Assembly: GCA_024402695.1 (NCBI GenBank) | Contig: JAKSTG010000005.1 | Coordinates: forward strand, 46,412-110,411 | Direction of reading: 5' to 3' | Length of the DNA: 64,000 nt | Source of the DNA: Treponema sp. | Lineage (GTDB): Bacteria; Spirochaetota; Spirochaetia; Treponematales; Treponemataceae | Shown: positions 8,764-16,689 of the stretch, one piece after another | Position numbering within the stretch: the stretch's first letter is position 1 | Layout of the letters: each line of letters begins with the position of its first letter | Position numbers and translations under genes: made by a program | Notes under the pieces: model-generated | Databases searched by the model: none | What the model was told of the DNA's origin: nothing | The model's input: only the letters and a program-made list of their open reading frames with translations

Positions 8764-9810
8764 ATGATATTTATTTTGGGATTGTTTATTTTATATTGTC
8801 TTATAACTGCTAATTATAAAAGTCCATTTTCAAAGGAATTTCAGTCAGATTTTCTTTCAAGAGAATCTACTTCAATGATAAATGGGATTTTTGTTTTTTT
8901 AGTATTTTTGGCTCATTTTTCTCAATATATAGATGATTGGTGGAAGTATGATTCATTCTTTCTACGCTTTTTTAGTTTATTAGGAGAATGTGTTGTTTGT
9001 AGTTTTTTGTTCTATTCTGGTTATGGAATGATGGAACAAATAAAGAAAGATAAAAATGCTTATTTACATAAATTGATGGTAAAACGACTTCCATCTTTGT
9101 GGATAAAATTTGCGATTTGTGTTCTCTTGTATGTTATTCTTGCATTTATTATGAAGACTGATTTAACAGTTAGCAAAGTTGTTTTGTCTTTTTTGGGGCT
9201 AAGTTCTGTGGGGAATTCGGCCTGGTATATTTTCTATATGCTTTTTTCTTATGTAGTTATTTATCTTTCGTTTAGATTTATAAATAATAATAAAATATCG
9301 CTTGCTATATTATTTCTGATTTTTATTATTTATACAGGAATTATATATCATGTTAAGTTTGATTCTCCAGCTTATTATTTGGTATCTTTTGTTCTTCCAT
9401 TTGGAATATTATTTTCTATGCTCAAAGAAAGATTTATTGTGATATTTGAGAAGCATTATGTATTAGCCTTTTTAACTTTAATTTTATTGTATGCTTGCAG
9501 TTTTCTTTGTCGGCATTTTTTTAAGCTTGGCGGTTGGGCTTATAGTTTTACTGCAATAGCTTTCACATTAGTACTCATTCTTTTTACTTTAAAAGTACAT
9601 TTTAAAAATAATATTATTCAATATTTAGGTAATCATGTTTTTGAAATATTTATATTGCAAAGAATACCTATGATTGCCTTAAAACCTTTCTATATTTTAT
9701 GGAGTGGGGTACGGCCGTATAGTTATTTGATTTATTTTATTTTGTGTTTGGGATGTACATTAGTATTAACTTATATTATGAGGTTGTTTTTCGAAAGAAT
9801 GAAATTGTAA
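8764..9810 (+). CDS. Membrane acyltransferase (acyltransferase family 3), second copy
   Basis: 348 residues with about ten membrane helices. The stretch INGIFVFLVFLAHFSQYIDDW contains the conserved first-helix His, and FLFYSGYGMMEQI.KD matches the family's second helix region. Distinct from the acyltransferase at 4960, so two different O-acyl decorations are possible. Starts 20 bases after the transferase gene, ribosome site GGAGAAACGAGA. No homopolymer tract here, in contrast with the first acyltransferase. Confidence 0.75.
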   Translation: MIFILGLFILYCLITANYKSPFSKEFQSDFLSRESTSMINGIFVFLVFLAHFSQYIDDWWKYDSFFLRFFSLLGECVVCSFLFYSGYGMMEQIKKDKNAYLHKLMVKRLPSLWIKFAICVLLYVILAFIMKTDLTVSKVVLSFLGLSSVGNSAWYIFYMLFSYVVIYLSFRFINNNKISLAILFLIFIIYTGIIYHVKFDSPAYYLVSFVLPFGILFSMLKERFIVIFEKHYVLAFLTLILLYACSFLCRHFFKLGGWAYSFTAIAFTLVLILFTLKVHFKNNIIQYLGNHVFEIFILQRIPMIALKPFYILWSGVRPYSYLIYFILCLGCTLVLTYIMRLFFERMKL

Positions 9811-9871
9811 GCCGAATAATAGATTATAATAAGTAAATAAAAAATTTTTCCTGAAATTGAAGTATTTGAAA

Positions 9872-9878
9872 GGGGGGG
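9872..9878 (+). repeat. Poly-G tract (G7) in the leader of the polymerase gene
   Basis: Seven G immediately before the TTG start at 9884 (5 bases between). It occupies the ribosome-binding position: AAAGGGGGGG can pair with the 3' end of 16S rRNA through one wobble. Length change would alter strength or spacing of this site rather than the frame. Confidence 0.7.
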
Positions 9879-9883
9879 CTTGA

Positions 9884-11092
9884 TTGAATAAAAACCTATT
9901 GTATATTAATTATGTTATTTACATTGGATTACTCTTTTATCTTCTTATAGATACCTTTGCTGGAATATTAATTAGCAAAGGTCTCCCTAATATTGGCTTA
10001 TTAGTTAAGGGTGGACTTGTTTTCTTAATGATGATTTCAATTGTGGCTAAGAAAAAATCTTATCCAATTATAATTTCCGGTTTATTTTTTTTGCTGTCTC
10101 TATATGCCGTATATTGGTACAATCTTGATTTTAAAAATTTTGGGAAATGTTTTACAACTCTATTTAAGGTTTTTTCAATATTAATTGTATATCTGTATTG
10201 TAAAAATGAATTAACAGATGATGATATTCTTGTTATTTTCAAAGCTAATTATTGTATTTTTGTTATGAATATTTTTCTTGGCGCTTTAGGATTTGGGAAT
10301 AATTCATATAAATATAATGGCGAAACTGTTGGTACAAACGGTTTCTTTTATGCCGGAAATGAAGTTACTTATACATTTATATGTTTACTTTTTTTTATTA
10401 CTTATGCATATAAGGGAAGAAAAACTATATTCTATTTGTTTAATTTATTTCTATCGTTTTTGATTGGAACAAAAACAGGAATGCTTGTAGTACTACTTGT
10501 AATATTTTCGGATATGTATTTTTCAACAACAAGTAAAATGAAAAAACGAATGATTGTTGTTTCTTTTATTTGTTTTATTATTTTAATTTATTTTTTTATA
10601 AAGTTTGTTTTATATAATAATATTTTAGTTCAGATGATTATTTTTAAATTTAACCAAAGTAGTAAAGGTAGTCATTCGATATTAAATGCGTTGTTATCTG
10701 GTCGAATTGAACGAATACCAGTTGTAGATGATATTTACAATTCGTCATGGTCATTTATAAAATTCTTATTTGGACTAGGCTATATAGAAATAGATAAACA
10801 TCCATTGGAAATGGATTTTTTTGAAATGTTTTATTATTACGGCATCATAGGATTAGTTGTTATACTTTCCTTTTATTTGTATCTGATAATAAGTGCATAT
10901 ATTAGACAGGATAAGAAACAATTTATTTTCATTTTAATAACAATTCTTGTTTCTTTTTTTGTAGGGCATGTGACCTATAGCGTCATGGGGGGGGTCTTTT
11001 TTTGCTTAATTAATAGAAATTTAAAAAATATAAATTGGAACTTAAGAATAAAAAAATATATTACAAAAGTATGTACATTAATATTTAAGTAG
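9884..11092 (+). CDS. O-antigen polymerase-like membrane protein (Wzy-like)
   Basis: 402 residues, about eleven hydrophobic segments with a larger polar loop (FNQSSKGSHSILNALLSGRIERIPVVDD), the organisation of Wzy/O-antigen ligase family polymerases; LSGR in the loop resembles the 'SGR' common in them. The start is TTG at 9884; an in-frame TGA lies directly upstream, and no ATG precedes it. Poly-G occurs twice: G7 in the ribosome site and G8 at codons 368-371. With 7 or 9 Gs in the second tract the frame meets TAA within ten codons, removing the last ~28 residues and the end of the final helix region. Phase-variable polymerisation is thus plausible. Assigned by topology and context. Confidence 0.7.
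   Translation: MNKNLLYINYVIYIGLLFYLLIDTFAGILISKGLPNIGLLVKGGLVFLMMISIVAKKKSYPIIISGLFFLLSLYAVYWYNLDFKNFGKCFTTLFKVFSILIVYLYCKNELTDDDILVIFKANYCIFVMNIFLGALGFGNNSYKYNGETVGTNGFFYAGNEVTYTFICLLFFITYAYKGRKTIFYLFNLFLSFLIGTKTGMLVVLLVIFSDMYFSTTSKMKKRMIVVSFICFIILIYFFIKFVLYNNILVQMIIFKFNQSSKGSHSILNALLSGRIERIPVVDDIYNSSWSFIKFLFGLGYIEIDKHPLEMDFFEMFYYYGIIGLVVILSFYLYLIISAYIRQDKKQFIFILITILVSFFVGHVTYSVMGGVFFCLINRNLKNINWNLRIKKYITKVCTLIFK
10987..10994 (+). repeat. Poly-G tract (G8) near 3' end of polymerase gene
   Basis: Eight consecutive G including the third base of an ATG codon (residue 368), followed closely by a seven-T run. In frame as sequenced. Loss or gain of one G leads to TAA within ten codons. Confidence 0.85.
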
Positions 11093-11106
11093 TTAAGGAA
11101 AATTTT

Positions 11107-12045
11107 ATGAAAAAGGCTATTAGAAATATAATATTAAAATATCCATTAACAAGAGAGTTATTTTTTATTATTGGAAAAAGAAAAGTATCTTTAAAAAAAA
11201 TTGATAAAAAAATTAAATCATTAAATCATAATAAAATAATAAATAAAAGAGTGCTGGAAGATTGTATTGTAGTGTTAACTTCATATGGTACCAGAATCAA
11301 TGAATTACAATATACCTTATATTCTTTAATAACTCAAACAGTGAAACCAATAAAAATAGTTGTATATATTGCTGAAAATGATTTTGAAAATATTCCTTTG
11401 AGTATTTTAAGATTTGAGAAATATGGAGTTGAATTTCACAAGACAGAAGATCTTAAATCATATAAAAAATTATTACCAGCTCTGGTGGAATATCCGCAAT
11501 ATAACCTAGTTACTGCAGATGATGATTTGTTTTATCCAAAAAAATGGTTAGAAAACCTATATAATGAACATATGAAATATCCAGAAGATGTTGTCTGTCA
11601 GCAGTATATTGAGATTACTTATGATAAAAATATTAAAAACTTTAAGAATTGGATTATTAATCCTAAATCTCATAAATCGTTAAGAACAATGTGCCAGCTT
11701 GGTGGAAGTGGGACTTTATATCCGAGAAATTCATTGTACAAGGATATTTGTGACTATGAATTAATTAAAGAGCTGGCACCGTATTCTGACGATATTTGGT
11801 TTTATTTCATGTGTTTACTTAATGGAACCAAAATCAGACAAGTTAGCAATTCATGGAAGACTTTAAGATATGTAAATGTGTATCGTGAATATGGCATTGT
11901 TGAGGGAAAAACATTAACGCAAATTAATGTTGCAGGAGGAAAGAATGATGAACAATTTAGAAAAATTCTAAATCATTATGCTCTTGATGATCAAAGATTG
12001 ATAGATTTTTTTGAAAGAAGAATTGATAAATTAATAACAATTTAG
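11107..12045 (+). CDS. Glycosyltransferase, GT2-like with DDD motif
   Basis: 312 residues. After a basic N-terminal ~45 residues comes VVLTSYGTRINELQYTLYSL.TQTVKP..IVVYI, a GT-A nucleotide-sugar fold start, and LVTADDDLFYPKKWL near residue 138, the acidic metal/nucleotide-sugar site. Later residues PYSDDIWFYFMCL are where GT2-type enzymes carry the catalytic base region. It should add one sugar to the lipid-linked repeat unit in the cytoplasm. Ribosome site AAGGA upstream. The sugar is not predictable. Followed by about 90 bases without a gene. Confidence 0.75.
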   Translation: MKKAIRNIILKYPLTRELFFIIGKRKVSLKKIDKKIKSLNHNKIINKRVLEDCIVVLTSYGTRINELQYTLYSLITQTVKPIKIVVYIAENDFENIPLSILRFEKYGVEFHKTEDLKSYKKLLPALVEYPQYNLVTADDDLFYPKKWLENLYNEHMKYPEDVVCQQYIEITYDKNIKNFKNWIINPKSHKSLRTMCQLGGSGTLYPRNSLYKDICDYELIKELAPYSDDIWFYFMCLLNGTKIRQVSNSWKTLRYVNVYREYGIVEGKTLTQINVAGGKNDEQFRKILNHYALDDQRLIDFFERRIDKLITI

Positions 12046-12137
12046 TAGTTAGAAAAGAATTAGATATTATTAAGTTTTATTTTGATAATCCAGAGAATTT
12101 TCAAAATTATTTAAATAAATAATTGAGGGGAAGAATA

Positions 12138-13145
12138 ATGGTTAGAAAATTATTGATGAGAGAAACTATTGTTTGTTTCTTTGTTTGTTTCTTTGTTTGT
12201 TGCACGAATAACAATGAATATACAAATTATGAAAAAAATGATGAGGAAACAACATTGATAGAAGTTTGTGATACGAGTTTAAATTCGTTCGATTTTGTTT
12301 ATGATCCAATCATTGATGAAACTTCTGTTATTTATAATATTAATTATAAAATAATACTTGATGTATATAATTCAGAAATCATTGGTGATAAGCTTAATTG
12401 CCCCTACAAAATAGAGAAAAACGGAGAAATAATTCATAGTTCAATAGGGAAAATTGATTTAAACAAAAATTTAAAGGCTGGTATTTTGTTAAGTTTTGAT
12501 GATTGTTATTTGGACTCTTGGAAGAATAGTATTCCTTTATTTAAAAATAATAATAAAAAAGCAACGTTTTTTATATATGGTTCATGCAACACTATCTCGT
12601 CTACATGCCTATATCTTCAAGATAACGGATTTGAAGTGGGATATCATACTTTAGGCCATAAAAACTTAATGGATAAAGATTCTGCTACTATTTTAGATGA
12701 ACAGTGTATTAATCCATTATATGACTTTCATAAGAAATATATATATATGTATTCATTTGCCTTTCCCAATGGTTTATATGTGCCATATCAGATTACTGAA
12801 TTATTAAAATATTTTAGGATTTTGAGATTATTCAATAATAAGGTAAATTTGTATTCATTTGATCAAATTTGTAATGAAAGGGTCATAGTTTCTCAATCAA
12901 TCGATAAAAATAAATTTTCTTCAGACGATGATTTTAGAAAAAAACTATTTTACAGGTTTTGTATAGCAAAAATAACAAATAAGATTTATCCATGCACTTC
13001 ACATGAAATAGTATCAGATATACAACAAACTTCGAATAATTATTCTATTTCTGAAGATAGGTTGGAATATATGTTTTGCTTAATGGATGATTTACAGTTA
13101 AATAGTTATAAATATAGTGACTTCTATGATGGTATATATTGGTAG
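12138..13145 (+). CDS. NodB-type polysaccharide deacetylase lipoprotein
   Basis: 335 residues from the ATG at 12138, chosen because GAGGGG sits 7 bases before it; an in-frame TTG at 12123 has no such site. The N-terminus is hydrophobic and ends in Cys-Cys followed by TNNN, a likely lipoprotein signal. NodB motifs are visible: LLSFDDCYLDSW (the two Asp), KATFFIYGS, and GYHTLGHKN (the two metal His). It may remove N- or O-acetyl groups from the exported glycan. The signal peptide is built from a 12-bp repeat giving VCFF twice (12171-12211). Confidence 0.8.
   Translation: MVRKLLMRETIVCFFVCFFVCCTNNNEYTNYEKNDEETTLIEVCDTSLNSFDFVYDPIIDETSVIYNINYKIILDVYNSEIIGDKLNCPYKIEKNGEIIHSSIGKIDLNKNLKAGILLSFDDCYLDSWKNSIPLFKNNNKKATFFIYGSCNTISSTCLYLQDNGFEVGYHTLGHKNLMDKDSATILDEQCINPLYDFHKKYIYMYSFAFPNGLYVPYQITELLKYFRILRLFNNKVNLYSFDQICNERVIVSQSIDKNKFSSDDDFRKKLFYRFCIAKITNKIYPCTSHEIVSDIQQTSNNYSISEDRLEYMFCLMDDLQLNSYKYSDFYDGIYW
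12171..12211 (+). repeat. In-frame 12-bp tandem repeat in a signal peptide
   Basis: TGTTTGTTTCTT occurs twice in tandem followed by a partial third copy, with an inner TGTT tetranucleotide pattern. It encodes repeated Val-Cys-Phe-Phe in the membrane-spanning part of the lipoprotein signal. Unit changes of 12 bp keep the frame; changes of 4 bp would not. Confidence 0.65.
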
Positions 13146-13180
13146 CTGAAAATATAGAAAACTTGGACGGTTAGATAACG

Positions 13181-13719
13181 ATGAAAAAAATCTTAAGAAT
13201 TATTAATTTGTTGGTATATTATTGTTTTGTTCAATTTCTCCCAGATAATTATTTTCCATTTTTTGGAAAAATTTCTAAATATGTTAGAAATAGGTGTTGT
13301 CGTTTGTTTTGTTATCATATTGATAAAACAGCTCAAATACAAAAAAAAGTTTATTTAGGTAATGGTAGTAAAATACAGGTTGGGTCTCATTCTGGTATAG
13401 GCGCTTTCTCTAAGAATCAAAATACAAAACTCACGATAGGAAATGATGTGATGATAGGTGAGTATATGTCTGTACTGGGGGGGGGGGACATATTACAGAA
13501 AAACTGGATATACCAATGAGACTTCAAGGGAAAACTTCTGATACAGAATTAAAAATTGAAGATGATGTTTGGATTGGGGCACATGTAATTATACTCCCTG
13601 GGTGTAAAAAAATTGGAAAAGGTTCAATCATTGGGGCAGGAAGTGTTGTTACTCATGATGTTGATGAATTTTCGGTAGTTGCTGGAAATCCTGCAAAGAA
13701 AATAAAATCAAGGGTATAG
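13181..13719 (+). pseudogene. Hexapeptide-repeat acetyltransferase split by a G11 tract (probable phase OFF)
   Basis: Two adjoining frames make one left-handed beta-helix acetyltransferase. The first (13181-13519) gives the N-terminus and [18 protein letters not shown], then runs out of frame and stops. The second frame continues from the G tract as [18 protein letters not shown]...[33 protein letters not shown]...[14 protein letters not shown], ending at 13719. The break is exactly at eleven G (13477-13487). Working through the codons, 9 or 12 Gs join the frames and restore the catalytic-loop His ([10 protein letters not shown]); 10 or 11 do not. So this is better seen as a switchable gene in the OFF state than as a dead gene. 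It would O-acetylate a cytoplasmic sugar or glycan precursor. Confidence 0.85.
13477..13487 (+). repeat. Poly-G tract (G11) causing the acetyltransferase frameshift
   Basis: Eleven consecutive G, the longest homopolymer G run in the window, located between the two halves of the acetyltransferase. A length of 9 or 12 restores the frame. Confidence 0.9.
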
Positions 13720-13753
13720 TTAATATATTGATAGTAATGGGAGAATGATCAAA

Positions 13754-14488
13754 ATGGAATTTTGTAATATAAATTTTAATATTTTAAAAAAAAATGAATT
13801 GTTTGAACGAAAAGAAAATGAAACAAAATGTATTGCTACAGTAAATGCTCAATTTATCGTTCTTGCAAACACAAATAAAAGATATATGGATTATATCAAT
13901 TCGAATTATTCTACTTTTGATGGTGAAGTTCCATTAAAAGAAGCAAGAAAATTTGATAAGGCATTTATTGAAGCTGAAAAACTCCCAGGAAGCGAAATTG
14001 TTTATGATTTTGCTCAATTTGCTAAAGAAAATAACCTTAAAACTTTTTATCTTGGAGGATATGAAGATTCTAATGCAGAAGCTGTTAAAGTTATTCGAGA
14101 AAAATATGGTGTAGAAATTGAAGGTTATTCACCTAAATATGAGCCATATCCATTTAGTGAAAATTTTCTTAAAGAATGCAATAGAAGGATTGAAGCTTTC
14201 AAGCCAGATATTATTTTTGTAGGATTTGGGGCTCCAAAACAAGAATATTATATCGAAGAAAATAAAGATTCCCTGAATTCATTAGGTGTTAAATATATTA
14301 TTGGTAGTGGTGGGACTTTTGAGTTTGTAAGTGGAAAGATAAAACGTTCTCCTAAATGGGTTTCAAAAATTGGATTAGAAGGTTTTTATAGATTATTACA
14401 AGAATTTAATTTGAATAGAATAAAAAGAATTTTATATTCTTTTAAATTTTATAAATATATAAACAAAAAGCCTGATTGGAAAGAATAG
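13754..14488 (+). CDS. WecG/TagA/CpsF family glycosyltransferase (GT26)
   Basis: 244 residues from the ATG at 13754; GGGAGA lies about 9 bases before it, whereas it would directly abut the in-frame ATG at 13745. Family features: CIATVNAQFIVLANTNKRY, the STFDGEVPL region, FYLGGYEDSNAEA, and IIFVGFGAPKQEYYIEEN, followed by GSGGTFEFVSGKIKRSPKWV and the C-terminal basic tail that binds the membrane. GT26 enzymes usually add N-acetylmannosamine (or a related sugar) to the lipid-linked first sugar, as in teichoic acid linkage units and enterobacterial common antigen. With a TagB-like protein, this gives the locus a teichoic-acid-like character. Last gene of the AT-rich block. Confidence 0.85.
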   Translation: MEFCNINFNILKKNELFERKENETKCIATVNAQFIVLANTNKRYMDYINSNYSTFDGEVPLKEARKFDKAFIEAEKLPGSEIVYDFAQFAKENNLKTFYLGGYEDSNAEAVKVIREKYGVEIEGYSPKYEPYPFSENFLKECNRRIEAFKPDIIFVGFGAPKQEYYIEENKDSLNSLGVKYIIGSGGTFEFVSGKIKRSPKWVSKIGLEGFYRLLQEFNLNRIKRILYSFKFYKYINKKPDWKE

Positions 14489-14577
14489 ATAGCCGGCGTT
14501 GCGGGCCGGCGATTGAGGCCCGCAGAGGGGGCAGCGGAAGTCCTTGGACTGAAGCGCGGGGGAGGCTTCCCCCTCCT
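14489..14577. repeat. GC-rich structured element at the edge of the glycan locus
   Basis: About 88 bases that are mostly G and C amid AT-rich DNA. Inverted repeats: GCCGGC (14491-14496 and 14504-14509), GCGGGCC/GGCCCGC (14500-14506 and 14516-14522), AGTCC/GGACT (14538-14542 and 14545-14549), GGGGGA/TCCCCC (14557-14562 and 14567-14572). No U-run follows, so it is not a standard terminator. It looks like a dispersed structured repeat or small RNA, but only one copy is in this window. Confidence 0.55.
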
Positions 14578-14598
14578 ATATAACAATTATTTTTTCTT

Positions 14599-14615
14599 TA
14601 TGCTATAATCATATT
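14599..14615 (+). promoter_or_regulatory. Extended -10 promoter of manC, likely leaderless
   Basis: TGCTATAAT (14601-14609) is a perfect extended -10 element. The ATG of manC lies 7 bases after it, exactly where transcription should start, and no ribosome site is present. The same TTTATGCTATAAT string precedes iorA. Confidence 0.6.
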
Positions 14616-15653
14616 ATGACAATCATTCCTGTAATTCTTTCGGGCGGGTCTGGAACTCGCCTTTGGCCATTATCAATTGCAACTACTCCAAAGCAGTTTC
14701 TTCCACTCACTTCTGAACGTACTATGATTCAGGAAACTCTTCTGCGTCTTGAAGGGCTTGAAACTGCAAGTCCTATCATCATCTGTAATCAGGCTCATCG
14801 TTTTATTGTTGCCGAACAGATTACTGCCGTTAGCGGGGCAAAGCCTTATATCATGCTGGAACCTCTGGCACGTAACACTGCTCCTGCCATTGCTGTGGGA
14901 GCTTTTCAGGCTATGGCACAGGACAAGGACGCGGTAATGGTGGTTCTGCCAAGTGACCATGTTATTTCAGACAAGGCTGCATTCCAGAAGGCGGTTATTG
15001 CCGCAAGCGAAGAAGCCCTTAAGGGATCTCTTGTTACTTTCGGTATTGTTCCAACTATGCCTCACACAGGTTACGGATACATTAAAAGCGGTGAGGGGGA
15101 AGGTGCTTTAACTCTTGAAAAGTTCGTTGAAAAGCCTGACCTGGAGACTGCAAAGAAATATCTTGCCGAAGGAACCTATTCCTGGAACAGCGGTATGTTC
15201 GTGTTCAAGGCAGAAAGCTTCCTTAATGAACTGGCTTCCTTTGAGCCTGAAATGGCAGAGCTTTCGAAGCAGGCTTTTGAAAATGCCCAGGTTGATTCTG
15301 ACTTTATCCGCATTGATCAGGCTGCCTTTGAAAAAATCAAGGGGAATTCCATTGACTATGCCGTTATGGAACGCACAAAGAAAGGTAAGGTCATCAAGCT
15401 TAATGCGGGCTGGGATGATGTAGGTAGCTGGAGCGCTTTGTGGGAAATCAGTCAGAAGGATGCCGACGGAAACGTAAGCAAAGGAAAATCTATCCTTCTT
15501 GATACAAAGAACTCCTACTTCAATACTAAGAAAACTGTTGCTGCGATCGGGCTTGAAGGAATTGTTGTTGTTGAGAGCGAAGAGGCGATTTTGGTAAGTC
15601 GAATGGACAAGTGTCAGGACGTGAAGAAGGCGGCGGAAGCTTATAATAGGTAA
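14616..15653 (+). CDS. manC: Mannose-1-phosphate guanylyltransferase
   Basis: 345 residues, single-domain GDP-mannose pyrophosphorylase: IPVILSGGSGTRLWPLS at 4-20 is the GTP-binding signature, PKQFLPL follows, and VEKPD near residue 170 is the sugar-phosphate site. No C-terminal phosphomannose isomerase domain is attached. It makes GDP-mannose for glycans. Base composition is that of the core genome rather than of the AT-rich locus, so it is probably a resident gene that borders the variable island. Its last residues and stop codon lie in a tandem heptamer array. Confidence 0.9.
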   Translation: MTIIPVILSGGSGTRLWPLSIATTPKQFLPLTSERTMIQETLLRLEGLETASPIIICNQAHRFIVAEQITAVSGAKPYIMLEPLARNTAPAIAVGAFQAMAQDKDAVMVVLPSDHVISDKAAFQKAVIAASEEALKGSLVTFGIVPTMPHTGYGYIKSGEGEGALTLEKFVEKPDLETAKKYLAEGTYSWNSGMFVFKAESFLNELASFEPEMAELSKQAFENAQVDSDFIRIDQAAFEKIKGNSIDYAVMERTKKGKVIKLNAGWDDVGSWSALWEISQKDADGNVSKGKSILLDTKNSYFNTKKTVAAIGLEGIVVVESEEAILVSRMDKCQDVKKAAEAYNR

Positions 15654-15679
15654 TAAGTAATAGGTAATAAGTAATAATT
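15645..15679 (+). repeat. Stop-codon-rich tandem heptamers after manC
   Basis: Alternating TAGGTAA and TAAGTAA units, five in a row, beginning inside the last codons of manC and supplying its stop. Because units are 7 bases long, TAA/TAG appears in all three frames within three units. Confidence 0.8.
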
Positions 15680-15948
15680 GATTTTTTAGATGTAGTAATT
15701 GCGTAATGAGGAGAGCATTATGTGAGAGGTAAATTTTTACTTATGTTTTATAAACCACGGGGATGAAAGTCTTCGTGGCTTTTTTTTTCTTCTTATTATT
15801 TTCCTTTTTTGTAAAAATATCGCCTAATAATAGTCAAGTAATTATTAGGAATATATATGCTTAAAAAGTGTAGATTTAATGGTAGATGGATTCTCTTGAA
15901 GAACTTCAAGCGAGATTTGACTGCGTGCCATAAAAGTGTTACAGTATT
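15654..15948. other. Intergenic region: terminator and candidate operators for higBA
   Basis: No gene seen. After the heptamers it has a terminator (15756-15789), then two good palindromes: CCTAATAAT (15823-15831) with ATTATTAGG (15841-15849), and CTTGAAG (15895-15901) with CTTCAAG (15904-15910). A promoter-like pair TTGACT (15917-15922) and TACAGT (15940-15945), 17-base spacing, ends 3 bases before the toxin ATG. Confidence 0.6.
15756..15789 (+). terminator. Rho-independent terminator after manC
   Basis: Stem built on CCACG/CGTGG extended by wobble pairs, followed by nine T. About 100 bases after the manC stop. Confidence 0.7.
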
Positions 15949-16335
15949 ATGAATGCAGATGAATGTGTAATCTACAAAGGTTCATTTTTTCAGATTGAAT
16001 GGTATTTTGATTCAGAAGGGAAAAGTCAACCGTATGATTATTTTCAATCCTGTGATTTATCTCAAAAAAGAAAGTTCTTGATGTTATGTCAAAGAATGGG
16101 TGATTTTGGAAAAATTCTTGATAAGCAGAAATTTCGCAACGAATCAGATGGAATTTATGCATTCAAACCACAACCAGACCGGTATTTGTGCTTTTTCAAA
16201 AAAGGAAAAAAAATCATAGTTTCTAATGCTTATAGAAAACAAAGTCAAAAACTTCCTAAAAGCGAAAAGGCTCTGGCATTAAAGAATATGGCAGATTATC
16301 TTGCTAGAAATCCTGTTACGGAGGAAACTAAATGA
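15949..16335 (+). CDS. higB: RelE/HigB-like toxin (phage Gp49-like family)
   Basis: 128 residues. The core has the arrangement of HigB/Gp49-like mRNA-cleaving toxins: FDSEGKSQPYDYF near the N-terminus, GDFGKILDKQKFR, then YAFKPQPDRYLCFFKKGKKIIVSNAYRKQSQKLPKSEKALA, matching the 'R...F....vLLhgF.KK..ktp..ei..A' pattern. It lies first and overlaps the antitoxin gene by 4 bases (ATGA), the toxin-first order of HigBA modules. No ribosome site is visible before the ATG. Confidence 0.75.
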   Translation: MNADECVIYKGSFFQIEWYFDSEGKSQPYDYFQSCDLSQKRKFLMLCQRMGDFGKILDKQKFRNESDGIYAFKPQPDRYLCFFKKGKKIIVSNAYRKQSQKLPKSEKALALKNMADYLARNPVTEETK

Positions 16336-16607
16336 CCACTTTCGATAAATTTTTTGAAGAGAACCCAGATCAGAAATCTATTTACGAAAAGGAATATAAT
16401 GATTTTCTGCTTTCAGAATTTATGCTGGAAAAAATGTCAGAAGAAAACATTTCAATTCGAGAGCTTGCAAAACAGGCAAATGTTTCACCTACAGTTATTC
16501 AAAAACTTCGTTCCAAAGATGCCGAAAAGGTAACCCTTACGACTTTTACTTCTGTTTTACGCTGTCTTGGATATCAGATTAAATTGGAAAAATGTCCATC
16601 TCGTTAA
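16332..16607 (+). CDS. higA: XRE-type helix-turn-helix antitoxin (HigA-like)
   Basis: 91 residues with a Cro/CI-type helix-turn-helix: ISIRELAKQANVSPTVIQKLRS (quoted within the limit as ISIRELAKQANVSPTVIQ), then TLTTFTSVLRCLGYQIKLE. This matches HigA-type antitoxins that bind the toxin and repress the promoter. Starts within the toxin's stop. The two palindromes upstream of higB are the likely operators. Confidence 0.8.
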   Translation: MTTFDKFFEENPDQKSIYEKEYNDFLLSEFMLEKMSEENISIRELAKQANVSPTVIQKLRSKDAEKVTLTTFTSVLRCLGYQIKLEKCPSR

Positions 16608-16611
16608 TGTT

Positions 16612-16689
16612 TCTCAAGGAATTATTGAATGGAACAAAGAAATTGATCTTTGTTCCGAAGACGTTTGGGAAAAACACATAAAATTATAA
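16612..16689 (+). pseudogene. Possible 3' remnant of an unknown gene
   Basis: An open stretch in frame with TAA at 16687 reads ...SQGIIEWNKEIDLCSEDVWEKHIKL, protein-like in composition, with no start of its own. The same bases contain a perfect 9-bp inverted repeat GGAACAAAG/CTTTGTTCC (16630-16656). Could be a gene remnant or simply a hairpin after the toxin-antitoxin pair. Confidence 0.3.

Noticed and set aside
13181..13719. Two separate small acetyltransferase genes
   Set aside because: The halves complete one another in a single fold and meet at the G11 tract, so a switched gene is the simpler reading.
15917..15949. TTGACT-17-TACAGT as the certain higB promoter
   Set aside because: It would start transcription at or after the higB ATG, so either the start codon or the promoter call is wrong; kept only as a note.
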